Source of the DNA: Bacteroidota bacterium
GTDB lineage: Bacteria > Bacteroidota > Ignavibacteria > Ignavibacteriales > Ignavibacteriaceae
DNA: 9,998 nt
NCBI GenBank assembly: GCA_023406915.1
Contig: JAEXTR010000147.1
Location: 1 to 9,998, forward strand
Reading direction: 5' to 3'
The position numbers and the translations under genes were made by a program. Below are positions 1-7,060 of this stretch, piece after piece. The notes beneath the pieces are model-generated. The model searched no databases and was not told the DNA's origin. It saw nothing but the letters and a program-made list of their open reading frames with translations. How positions within the stretch are numbered: the stretch's first letter is position 1; each line of letters starts with the position of its first letter.

Positions 1-1943
1 GCAGGGGAGACTCGACAATCGTCTCTATCTTTGAATCCTACTCAAAAGGATACTACAAGGCACCAGACCAATACTACAATGAAATTATCCAACGCAGACA
101 AAGCGTCAATATTCCCCCTCAGGCTAATTTCGACGCTTTCGGTACCAACCTTAATGCCAATGATAATTATATCACTATCCTGAATGAGGAAATCGCCACT
201 CCATTCCACCCAAATGCACTGGATTATTACGAATTTGAATTACTTGGCAGATATAAACCATCTGATGACCAATCCATTGCCCACATCCGCGTTACCCCGA
301 AATCCTCCTCCAGGAAGCTATTTTCTGGCTTCGTGGATATTGAGGTCTATTCGGCTGTCCCCGTTCGTGCTGATCTCACACCTAACCGTGCCGTTCAGCT
401 ACCATTCGATGCAGCCCTGACGTACCGCCAGTCATTTGATCTGTTCGGGGATAACGTGGTCATGCCCGCAGGGCTTCATATCTTCACTACTCTGAAAGCC
501 GAGATATTCTGGATTATCGATCCCCGCCTGGATATTACTATAGCAACTGTTGCTTACGATTACACCTTTAACACAGGTCTTGACAACGAACTTTTTGAGG
601 GACGGCGGGTGGATATCACGGAACAGGCAGAGGAGTTCGATTCATTGTACTGGCAAACCAATGCCGTACTTCCCCTGAAACCTGAAGAAGAATACGCCTA
701 TGATGCGATCAGGCGTGCCCGGGAGAACCCCGATTCAGCTTTGGGTGCAAATCTTGCAGATCGTATTTTCGGTGGTATAGGCAGAACAATCTCACGGCTG
801 GAGCGCGAACCATTCAGCGGCATTGATGATGTAGCGCGCTATAACCGTGTTCACGGTTTCTATCTCGGATTGGGATTTGATTTCAATCCGGATAAGACGG
901 TACGTCTGTCATTAAATTCAGGATACGGCTTTGCAGATCAGCGCCCGTATGGAAAAATTGCAACTCTCTGGAAACCCGATGGAAAAGGCCACATCCAGCT
1001 TGAAGCCTCCGCATACAAATCACTGGCACGCCGGGATAATCCCTACATTTATACTACCCGTGGCATCTCTCTTCTCTCACTATTATTCAAAACTGACTAC
1101 GGTGATTATTACTATACAGATGGGGTGACCCTCTCCGCAGCGGTTGCTGGCGGACAGGAAATCTTTATACGCCGAAACATTTTTGTGCGCCCGCATATAT
1201 TCAAGGTCAGTCTCCTCCTCGAGGAACAATCCCCGGCTGGAGTCAATACAAACTTCTCCCTGCTCGGCGGCAAGAAAAAATTTCGGGACAATCCCACTGT
1301 GATGCAGGGATCGATGCGTTCAGTGGGGTTTGCATGGCACTACGATTATTCACCGTATCGCCGTATCTCCGACTTTGGTTTCATGATTCGCGGAGAATAC
1401 TCCTCACCTGATCTGTTGAAGAGCGATTTCTCTTTTCGCCAGATTGAGGGCACCCTCTCACTGCGCACACCCACATTGCCACTATGGACACTTGATTTAC
1501 GAATCTCAGGCGGGTATTCAGATGGTGATGTTCCTCCGCAGCGCTTCTTCAGTCTGGAATCGTCTGCCAATGCCGTATCTGCAGCAGGAGTTTTCAGGGG
1601 GATGAATCTGAAGGAGTATTATGGTGACCGGTATGTGTCTGCATCTTTCGAGCATAACTTTGGTGAGGTAATCCCCGGCGTGCTGCGTATCCCTAATATC
1701 GCTTCCTTCGGTATCGAATTTATTCTTACCTGCAGTGCGGGGTATACTGCATTCTCTGACAGAACCTTGCAATATACAGGTACTCATCTTACTACCACTG
1801 CAACATCAAAAGATCGCTGGTACTACGAGGCTGGTATTGGTTTTAACAGGATATTGATATTCTTCAGGGTGGATATATCGGCAAGGTTGTCACAGGTATC
1901 GTCTCCCGTCTTTCAGCTTACCATCGGTACTGCAACCTTCTGA
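1..1943 (+). CDS. DUF5686 family outer-membrane beta-barrel protein, 5'-truncated by the window edge
   Basis: The reading frame is open from base 3 to the TGA at 1941-1943 (646 residues) with no stop upstream, so the true start lies outside the window. A Met codon at 333 falls inside conserved sequence and is not the start. The first visible part resembles the DUF5686 core: an E-S-Y-S-K-G-Y-Y-K-A-P-D stretch, then NALDYYEFELLGRY, I-x-V-x-P-K, and SGFVDIEVYS. The later part alternates polar and aromatic residues as in a transmembrane barrel, contains the family-like EYYGDRYVSASFEHNFG block, and ends in a terminal Phe typical of outer-membrane barrels. Full-length relatives usually carry a signal peptide and a carboxypeptidase-regulatory-like domain at the N terminus; that part would be upstream and is not seen. 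The biochemical role of the family is not established. Its stop abuts that of the convergent marC-like gene. The family call rests on remembered motifs. Confidence 0.85.
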   Translation, partial: RGDSTIVSIFESYSKGYYKAPDQYYNEIIQRRQSVNIPPQANFDAFGTNLNANDNYITILNEEIATPFHPNALDYYEFELLGRYKPSDDQSIAHIRVTPKSSSRKLFSGFVDIEVYSAVPVRADLTPNRAVQLPFDAALTYRQSFDLFGDNVVMPAGLHIFTTLKAEIFWIIDPRLDITIATVAYDYTFNTGLDNELFEGRRVDITEQAEEFDSLYWQTNAVLPLKPEEEYAYDAIRRARENPDSALGANLADRIFGGIGRTISRLEREPFSGIDDVARYNRVHGFYLGLGFDFNPDKTVRLSLNSGYGFADQRPYGKIATLWKPDGKGHIQLEASAYKSLARRDNPYIYTTRGISLLSLLFKTDYGDYYYTDGVTLSAAVAGGQEIFIRRNIFVRPHIFKVSLLLEEQSPAGVNTNFSLLGGKKKFRDNPTVMQGSMRSVGFAWHYDYSPYRRISDFGFMIRGEYSSPDLLKSDFSFRQIEGTLSLRTPTLPLWTLDLRISGGYSDGDVPPQRFFSLESSANAVSAAGVFRGMNLKEYYGDRYVSASFEHNFGEVIPGVLRIPNIASFGIEFILTCSAGYTAFSDRTLQYTGTHLTTTATSKDRWYYEAGIGFNRILIFFRVDISARLSQVSSPVFQLTIGTATF

Positions 1944-2603
1944 CTACAGTCTGGTGTGCTTCAGAATTTCGATGACGCCTTTTGAGATAAACTCAATTGC
2001 GATGGCTGCCAGTAGAATACCCATGATGCGGGATAAAATATTAATGCCGGTCCTTCGCAGGATTTTTGCGATGGTATTTGAAGACCTCAGCACGAAATAA
2101 ATAATAATCCCTATAACGATACATGCTGCAATGATGATCGCATAGTCAACCCATGTGGCTGCCTGCTGGGCAATAAGGATAACCGTGCTGATTGTGCCTG
2201 GTCCGCTGAGGATTGGCATCGCAAGCGGTACAACCGCAATATTCATTCTGCCTTCAGCCTCTTCATTCAATCTTCCCTCTGCTTCTGCTGCTTCTTCGGG
2301 GGATTGCTTTACGGTGGGTGTCTTTGCCTGCAACATCGATATCGCCATCAACAGCAGCAAGATTCCGCCACCGATTCTGAAAGATGGAATACTGATTCCG
2401 AAAAACTCCAGTACATAATGTCCTATCAGACCGGAGGTTACAAGAATCACGGTCACTGCAACGGCAGTGGTTTTGGCAGTCTTCCGCTTTACCGCTTCCG
2501 GCTGATTTCCGCAAAATCCAAGGAACATAGGGAGCGCACCCAGCGGATTGACTACGGCAATAATAGCAACAAAAATCTTGATATACTCGTTAAGGGTTTC
2601 CAT
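1944..2603 (-). CDS. MarC family integral membrane protein
   Basis: A 219-residue, very hydrophobic protein of the usual MarC (UPF0056) length. It shows the family hallmarks: an N-terminal helix ending in V-V-N-P-L-G-A-L-P (residues 17-25), a G-G-G-I-L-L-L-L-x-A helix near residue 80, VPLAMPILSGPGTIS at about 125-139, and a last helix R-I-M-G-I-L-L-A-A-I-A-I-E-F-I. About six membrane segments are expected. A charged Glu/Ala-rich loop at about 97-120 separates the two halves. MarC was named for a multiple-antibiotic-resistance locus, but that role was not upheld in E. coli; some relatives are annotated as neutral amino acid transporters, so the substrate here is unknown. It starts 6 bases after the stop of the SdiA-regulated-like gene and is probably the last gene of the aspS operon. 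No clear Shine-Dalgarno precedes the ATG; close spacing suggests coupling. Confidence 0.9.
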   Translation of the reverse strand: METLNEYIKIFVAIIAVVNPLGALPMFLGFCGNQPEAVKRKTAKTTAVAVTVILVTSGLIGHYVLEFFGISIPSFRIGGGILLLLMAISMLQAKTPTVKQSPEEAAEAEGRLNEEAEGRMNIAVVPLAMPILSGPGTISTVILIAQQAATWVDYAIIIAACIVIGIIIYFVLRSSNTIAKILRRTGINILSRIMGILLAAIAIEFISKGVIEILKHTRL

Positions 2604-2609
2604 CGTCTA

Positions 2610-3515
2610 TTATTTACCGCGCTTATATTTTGTCATTGTTGGTGTTTTTCCGGCTGCTTCATCGCTGATCAGAAGGGTTCTGCCCTCCAGGAATGTAAGT
2701 CCTTCCGGCTGACGATGTACCTTGGATGAAAGGCTGATGATCCCAAGCACCTCGCCCTTTGGAGACACTTCCATCAGCTCAAAGCTCTTCCCGCCTAAAA
2801 GAAAGAAGGTATTCGTGAACTTGCTATACTCAATAGCCGAGATAGCAAAATTCTTTGAACCTCCTTTTTTCTTCATTTCTTCAATCGATATCTTCAGGAA
2901 TGGCTCCGGTAGCAGCTCTTTCTTCTGCAGGTCATAGGCATACACCGTCTTGTAATCACTCAGTCCCTTACCGCTGAACTCTTTGCAGGCAAGCAGCAGC
3001 GAATTGCTTGCAGGGTGAAAGCAGAGTCCCTCAATATCATACTTTTGGTTCAGAGGAGTCGGGAATGACTGGAATGGGGCAGAGGTTCCATTGACATCTT
3101 CCCTGATCCCATAGATCTGACCAGAACTGTTCACGATGTACAGATAACCATTGGCAGCCGCAATGCCTTCAAAATCATTCTCACCCGTAAATGATGCCAG
3201 TTCAATCGTTCTGAGTATAGACCCATCAACAGGGTTGATTTCAAAGATCACCCCTTGTTCATCATTGTTGGCGTACAGCCTGTTCTTCTCAGAAAAAGTC
3301 AGACCGGAAATCTCCTTCAGCGGCGTTGCCAGGGTGAATGACTCTGCTGCCTTTGGCTTGAATGAGTAGTGCCTCAGCTCTGAGTTGGTCAACTCAGTAT
3401 CAGGTTTCTTATTCTTATCACCACCATCTGGATTGTGGAGAAATACGCCGTACAGGATAGAGGCTGCAACGATGAATGAGAGTATGGAAATCACGATAAT
3501 AGTGTCTTTAGCCAT
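2610..3515 (-). CDS. Membrane-anchored SdiA-regulated-type beta-propeller protein
   Basis: A 301-residue protein with one N-terminal hydrophobic helix (about residues 5-26) preceded by a short Lys-containing start, so probably an inner-membrane anchor or uncleaved signal with the rest outside the cytoplasm. A polar Asp/Lys-rich linker (about 28-48) follows, then repeated propeller-like strands. The E-I-S-G-L-T-F (68-74), NDFEGIA (113-119), Y-D-I-E-G-L-C-F and Q-P-E-G-L-T-F (about 269-275) motifs are the recurring signature of the SdiA-regulated family (YjiK type), in which conserved D/E-G positions line the propeller. A late LLISDEAAG matches the family's closing strand. Function is not established for the family. 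The gene lies between aspS and marC with gaps of 24 and 6 bases, consistent with one transcript. No strong Shine-Dalgarno is visible. An alternative reading is a generic six-bladed lactonase-like propeller. Confidence 0.82.
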   Translation of the reverse strand: MAKDTIIVISILSFIVAASILYGVFLHNPDGGDKNKKPDTELTNSELRHYSFKPKAAESFTLATPLKEISGLTFSEKNRLYANNDEQGVIFEINPVDGSILRTIELASFTGENDFEGIAAANGYLYIVNSSGQIYGIREDVNGTSAPFQSFPTPLNQKYDIEGLCFHPASNSLLLACKEFSGKGLSDYKTVYAYDLQKKELLPEPFLKISIEEMKKKGGSKNFAISAIEYSKFTNTFFLLGGKSFELMEVSPKGEVLGIISLSSKVHRQPEGLTFLEGRTLLISDEAAGKTPTMTKYKRGK

Positions 3516-3539
3516 GGCTATCAGTTTCAGAAAATATGG

Positions 3540-5315
3540 TTACTTACTTTCACGCACCCTGATATGCAGCTCTTTCAGGTTCTCATCCGGTACTGTTGAA
3601 GGAGCATCATCCATCAGGGATATACCGCTGGTTGTTTTAGGGAAGGCAATCACATCACGGATTGATGCTTCACCTGCAAAAATCATCGCAAGTCTGTCAA
3701 ACCCGAATGCAATGCCACCGTGTGGCGGGGCGCCGTACTGGAACGCATTCATCAGGAAGCCAAACTTCTCCTGTGCCTCTTCGGCTGAAAGCCCAAGCGC
3801 ACTGAACATCAGTTGCTGCAAAGCCGCATCGTGAATACGGATACTACCGCCTGCAATTTCATTTCCATTCAGCACCAGATCATACGCGCGTGCAAACACT
3901 TTTTCAGGGGCTGATTCCATCAGCGGGATATCCTCAATCCGAGGTGAGGTAAACGGATGATGCATTGCATACAGCCGCTGTGTTTCTTCATCCCACTCAA
4001 ACAACGGGAACTCATACACCCACAGCAGGGCAGGTGCAGCATCCGGTTGAATCAGGTCAAGTCTTCTTGCCATTTCAAGGCGAAGTGAACCCATTAGGGA
4101 TAAGGTCTTCCACTTCTTACCAACCAGTACAAACAGCAGATCACCAGGTACCGCATCCATCGCCTTTAGCAGTTCCTGCTGCTCTGTTTCGGTAAAGAAT
4201 TTCGCAGTTGGTGATTCAATTCCTTCCTCAGTTACCCTGATCCAGATCAGACCGCCAGAACCAAGCTTCTTCATCATGGCGGTCAATACATCCAGCTGAT
4301 TACGGGTATAGGTGCCGCATCCTGGAGCCTTCAGACCGGTAATGATGCCGCCGGATGAGAGGGCATCATTAAACACTCTGAATTCTGTATTCTGGAAAAC
4401 AGTATTGAGCGTCTGCATCTCCAGTCCAAATCTAAGGTCCGGTTTATCAGAGCCAAACCGCTCCATTGCTTCTGAGAATGTAAGGCGCTGCACTGGTAAT
4501 TGCAGTTCACGGTTCCACACCTCTTTATAGAAGCGTGCCATCAGACCTTCAACAATTTCAAAAACCTGTTCCTGATCAACGAATGACATCTCCACGTCGA
4601 TCTGGGTGAACTCGGGCTGACGGTCAGCGCGCAGGTCTTCATCACGGAAACATTTCACTACCTGGAAGTAGCGGTCCATCCCTGCCACCATCAGAATCTG
4701 CTTATACTGCTGGGGTGACTGCGGCAGCGCATAAAACTTACCGCGGTGCAGTCTGCTAGGAACCAGAAAATCTCTCGCTCCTTCGGGAGTACTTTTCATC
4801 AGGACAGGCGTTTCAACTTCAACAAAACTCTGTTCATCAAAATATTGACGGGTAATCTGGTACATCTTATGGCGAAGCAGCAGGTTTGATTGCAGCTTAG
4901 ATCTTCTGAGGTCCAGGTACCGGTATTTCAGCCGGAGCTCTTCATTCGCATCGGTTGTGTCACTGATTGCAAACGGCGGGGTCTTCGCCCGGTTCAGGAT
5001 CACTAAACGGTCAACCATAACATCAATCATTCCCGTAGCAAGGGATGGGTTTTCCATACCTTCGGGGCGCTTCCGTACCAATCCTTCAACAGAAACCACA
5101 AACTCACTCCTCAGTTCTGATGCAGCAATATGAGCTTCCTGATTAAATGATGGTTCAAATACAACCTGCACAATACCATACCGGTCACGCAGCTCAATAA
5201 AAATCACTCCGCCAAGGTCACGGCGTGTATCCACCCAGCCGTTCAGGACTACTCTGTTTCCAATATGTTCTTCGCGCAATACGCCGCAGGTATGGGTTCT
5301 CTGTTGAAATAGCAT
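3540..5315 (-). CDS. aspS: Aspartyl-tRNA synthetase, bacterial type
   Basis: This enzyme charges tRNA-Asp with aspartate in the cytoplasm using ATP. At 591 residues it has the normal bacterial length. Order of domains: N-terminal OB-fold anticodon-binding domain (about 1-110; GWVDTRRDLGGVIFIELRD at 26-44), class II catalytic core with motif 1 (FVEVETPVLMKSTPEGARDF, 164-183), motif 2 (F-R-D-E-D-L-R-A-D-R-Q-P-E-F-T-Q-I-D, 223-240), the bacterial GAD insertion (roughly 290-420), and motif 3 (GIAFGFDRLAMIFAG, about 534-548), followed by the F-P-K-T tail. Leu34 in R-R-D-L-G is the residue seen in discriminating AspRS, where non-discriminating enzymes often have His, so tRNA-Asn mischarging is not expected (inference). 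The ATG at 5315 puts the start at the usual distance from T-x-x-C-G. Upstream there is no good Shine-Dalgarno, only a GGAG too far away. Probably first gene of a three-gene operon. Confidence 0.97.
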   Translation of the reverse strand: MLFQQRTHTCGVLREEHIGNRVVLNGWVDTRRDLGGVIFIELRDRYGIVQVVFEPSFNQEAHIAASELRSEFVVSVEGLVRKRPEGMENPSLATGMIDVMVDRLVILNRAKTPPFAISDTTDANEELRLKYRYLDLRRSKLQSNLLLRHKMYQITRQYFDEQSFVEVETPVLMKSTPEGARDFLVPSRLHRGKFYALPQSPQQYKQILMVAGMDRYFQVVKCFRDEDLRADRQPEFTQIDVEMSFVDQEQVFEIVEGLMARFYKEVWNRELQLPVQRLTFSEAMERFGSDKPDLRFGLEMQTLNTVFQNTEFRVFNDALSSGGIITGLKAPGCGTYTRNQLDVLTAMMKKLGSGGLIWIRVTEEGIESPTAKFFTETEQQELLKAMDAVPGDLLFVLVGKKWKTLSLMGSLRLEMARRLDLIQPDAAPALLWVYEFPLFEWDEETQRLYAMHHPFTSPRIEDIPLMESAPEKVFARAYDLVLNGNEIAGGSIRIHDAALQQLMFSALGLSAEEAQEKFGFLMNAFQYGAPPHGGIAFGFDRLAMIFAGEASIRDVIAFPKTTSGISLMDDAPSTVPDENLKELHIRVRESK

Positions 5316-5494
5316 AAAAGAGGTTTAACTCCGGAATTTTATAAAATACAGTTTGTAAAGATACGAAAGTTCAACGCTTGATTGAAACGGTGGCATCGGT
5401 GAGTATTCTACTCCATTCTCTCAGGAAAATTAACGCACTGTTCACAACATTTTCATCAATTTTGCTGTTGTTCAGAAAACGACCATAGATAAGG
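5316..5494. other. Divergent intergenic region between aspS and the crtD-like gene
   Basis: These 179 bases must carry signals for both outward-reading genes. The aspS half holds the candidate promoter and the AT-rich palindrome listed separately. In the half next to the oxidoreductase I see a weak inverted repeat, ACAACA (5444-5449) with TGTTGT (5466-5471), separated by 16 bases, but no convincing promoter for the plus strand. AAGG directly abuts the ATG at 5495, too close to act as a normal Shine-Dalgarno. No small ORF or RNA gene is supported here. Confidence 0.6.
5356..5387 (-). promoter_or_regulatory. Candidate aspS promoter, Bacteroidota-like
   Basis: Read on the minus strand, TTTC (5384-5387) is followed after 20 bases by TATCTTTA (5356-5363). 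This is one mismatch in each element from the TTTG and TAnnTTTG elements described for the primary sigma factor of Bacteroidota, with a normal spacer. Transcription would begin near 5349, giving a leader of about 30-35 bases for aspS. A 12-base perfect palindrome, ATTTTATAAAAT (5336-5347), falls at or just after that start. No transcript data are available, so this is a pattern match only. Confidence 0.4.
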
Positions 5495-6967
5495 ATGAAT
5501 CCCAAAAAATATGATATTATAGTTATCGGTGCCGGTTATGCCGGACTCACCTCTGCGGCATTGCTCCAGAAAAAAGGGTACTCCGTTTGCCTTCTTGAGG
5601 CACATTCAGAAATCGGGGGGTGTGCTTCCTTCTACGACCGGGATGGCTTCCGCTTCGAGGCAGGAGCAACAACCATCAGCGGTATCAAACCGCATCAGCC
5701 CTTCGGAAAACTATTCAATGAACTCTCCATTAATCCGGAGTTGATTAAAATGGACCCCGGTGTAGTGGTCCATCTGGCAGGGGATACCTTTAACCGTCCG
5801 GCAGATCCGGTACAACTGCTTCAGGCATCCGAAGCGTTTTTTGGTAAAACAACCATACCATTCTGGCAGAAGATTCTGAAACTCGAAGAAGCCGCGTACC
5901 AGCTTTCTGGAAGTAATTCTTACCTTCCACCCTACTCATTGGGGGACTACTTGAAGCTGATTCGGTTCCGCAACCTCAGCGGTTTGCCCCTTCTTCCGGC
6001 ACTCTTTACTTCAACTGAAACAGTACTGCAGAGAATGGGGCTTGCCGAAAATACGCTTTTTCGGCAGTTCGTTGAGGAACAACTTATGATCACCGCCCAG
6101 AACACCAGCAGTGATACTCCATTCCTGACCGCCGCCCTTGCATTGGCATACCCGAATGATACCTATTATCCGGTAGGTGGAATGACTGCCCCGGCACAGT
6201 TGATCAGTGATGTATTCCAGCGGTATGGTGGGACTCTGCTGCTGAAGGAGCAGGTGACTGCCATTATCAGGGAGGCAAACTCCCGGTACGTGATCCGTTC
6301 AAAGCGCGGAAACAATTACTCCGCCCGTGCCATCGTTTCAGCGATTCCGGTTTACAACCTTCCCGCCCTCAAAGAAGGGGAAATCAGCAGTTACTTTGCC
6401 CGTGTTTCTTCATCACTTCCGCCTCTGTGGGGGGCAGCAACCGTGAACTTTGGAATCAGTGATGCCGGCTTACCCAATACACTGTATCATCAATTCCATG
6501 GAGATGCACCATACCCCGGTGATGGAAGCCGCTCAGTCTTCATCTCTTTATCCCATCCGAATGATACACGCAGGGCACCCTCCGGTTGGCGTTCTGTTGC
6601 CATTTCTACGCATACTAAACCCTCCGGTTGGGTTGGCTTGCCGAAAGAAGAATATATTCGTAAAAAATCGGTGATGACAAATAGAATGATGGAATACTTT
6701 TTTTCTGCCTTTCCCGAAGCGAGGGGGAATGAGGTAGTGTATCTTGAAGGGGGTACGCCAAAAACTTTTAGTAACTATACCAGACGCAAGGATGGAACTG
6801 TGGGCGGAATCCCTCACTCAGTCCGTTATGGACTCCTCAGAATGCCTGGAATCGTCACGCCGTTCCGCAATTTTTACTGCACCGGTGATTCCACTGCCTT
6901 CGGGCAGGGGACACTCGCCGTGGTGCTTAGTACAATGAATCTTACAGAAAGGTTCCATTTGCACTGA
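5495..6967 (+). CDS. CrtD/CrtISO-like FAD-dependent carotenoid oxidoreductase
   Basis: A 490-residue flavoprotein of the phytoene-desaturase superfamily. The N-terminal Rossmann motif is G-A-G-Y-A-G (12-17) with Glu35 ending the second strand, followed by I-G-G-C-A-S-F and GFRFEAGATTISG (51-63). The GG-C-A-x-F / F-x-A-G-A-T pattern is more like CrtD (C-3',4' carotenoid desaturase) and CrtISO-type proteins than like CrtI. The C-terminal FAD-binding segment has TVGGIP (435-440) and YCTGDSTAFGQGTLAV (461-476), again CrtD-like where CrtI has P-G-T-G. It should act on membrane-embedded carotenoid, probably as a 3',4'-desaturase on the pathway's end groups; a cis-trans isomerase or other hydride-transfer role is possible. 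It lies 93 bases before crtI on the same strand. The ATG at 5495 leaves only four residues before the first beta strand, as expected. Family is secure; exact reaction is not. Confidence 0.85.
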   Translation: MNPKKYDIIVIGAGYAGLTSAALLQKKGYSVCLLEAHSEIGGCASFYDRDGFRFEAGATTISGIKPHQPFGKLFNELSINPELIKMDPGVVVHLAGDTFNRPADPVQLLQASEAFFGKTTIPFWQKILKLEEAAYQLSGSNSYLPPYSLGDYLKLIRFRNLSGLPLLPALFTSTETVLQRMGLAENTLFRQFVEEQLMITAQNTSSDTPFLTAALALAYPNDTYYPVGGMTAPAQLISDVFQRYGGTLLLKEQVTAIIREANSRYVIRSKRGNNYSARAIVSAIPVYNLPALKEGEISSYFARVSSSLPPLWGAATVNFGISDAGLPNTLYHQFHGDAPYPGDGSRSVFISLSHPNDTRRAPSGWRSVAISTHTKPSGWVGLPKEEYIRKKSVMTNRMMEYFFSAFPEARGNEVVYLEGGTPKTFSNYTRRKDGTVGGIPHSVRYGLLRMPGIVTPFRNFYCTGDSTAFGQGTLAVVLSTMNLTERFHLH

Positions 6968-6988
6968 TTATTTTACATGTGAAACTAA

Positions 6989-7018
6989 TTGACAGCGAAC
7001 AAGGTTTATTTCTATACA
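6989..7018 (+). promoter_or_regulatory. Candidate promoter of the crtI operon, sigma-70-like
   Basis: TTGACA (6989-6994) is followed after 18 bases by TATACA (7013-7018), an almost canonical -35/-10 pair located in the 93-base gap before crtI. The predicted start of transcription is near 7025, leaving a leader of about 35 bases. The pair supports crtI heading its own transcription unit in addition to any read-through from the crtD-like gene. Whether the host's primary sigma factor uses this form is uncertain, because Bacteroidota favour TTTG/TAnnTTTG. The octamers TTTTACAT (6971-6978) and CTATACAC (7012-7019) flank or overlap it and may be regulator sites. Confidence 0.4.
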
Positions 7019-7060
7019 CAACGTATTTCTAAAAGACAGAGACTGTAAAAGAAGCGGATC

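Noticed and set aside
333..1943. Starting the DUF5686 gene at the ATG at 333
   Set aside because: The same frame is open back to base 3 and the upstream residues match the family core, so the start is outside the window.
2304..2729. 141-codon plus-strand ORF opposite the marC-like gene and the propeller gene end
   Set aside because: It is antisense to two well-supported genes and its product has no recognisable domain and a composition typical of a shadow frame.
3385..3834. 149-codon plus-strand ORF opposite the propeller and aspS genes
   Set aside because: It overlaps the conserved motif 3 region of aspS on the other strand and shows no domain of its own.
5444..5471. Inverted repeat ACAACA / TGTTGT with a 16-base loop upstream of the crtD-like gene
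   Set aside because: Six-base arms with a long AT-rich loop are expected by chance; no T-run follows, so it is neither a terminator nor a convincing operator.
5462..5491. TTGCTG-N18-TAGATA as a promoter for the crtD-like gene
   Set aside because: The match is poor and would start transcription at or inside the start codon.
6577..6631. 13-base direct repeat ACCCTCCGGTTGG (6577-6589 and 6619-6631), in frame and 42 bases apart
   Set aside because: It encodes P-S-G-W twice, but the flanking bases do not align, so it is not a clear duplication and is probably chance within the coding sequence.
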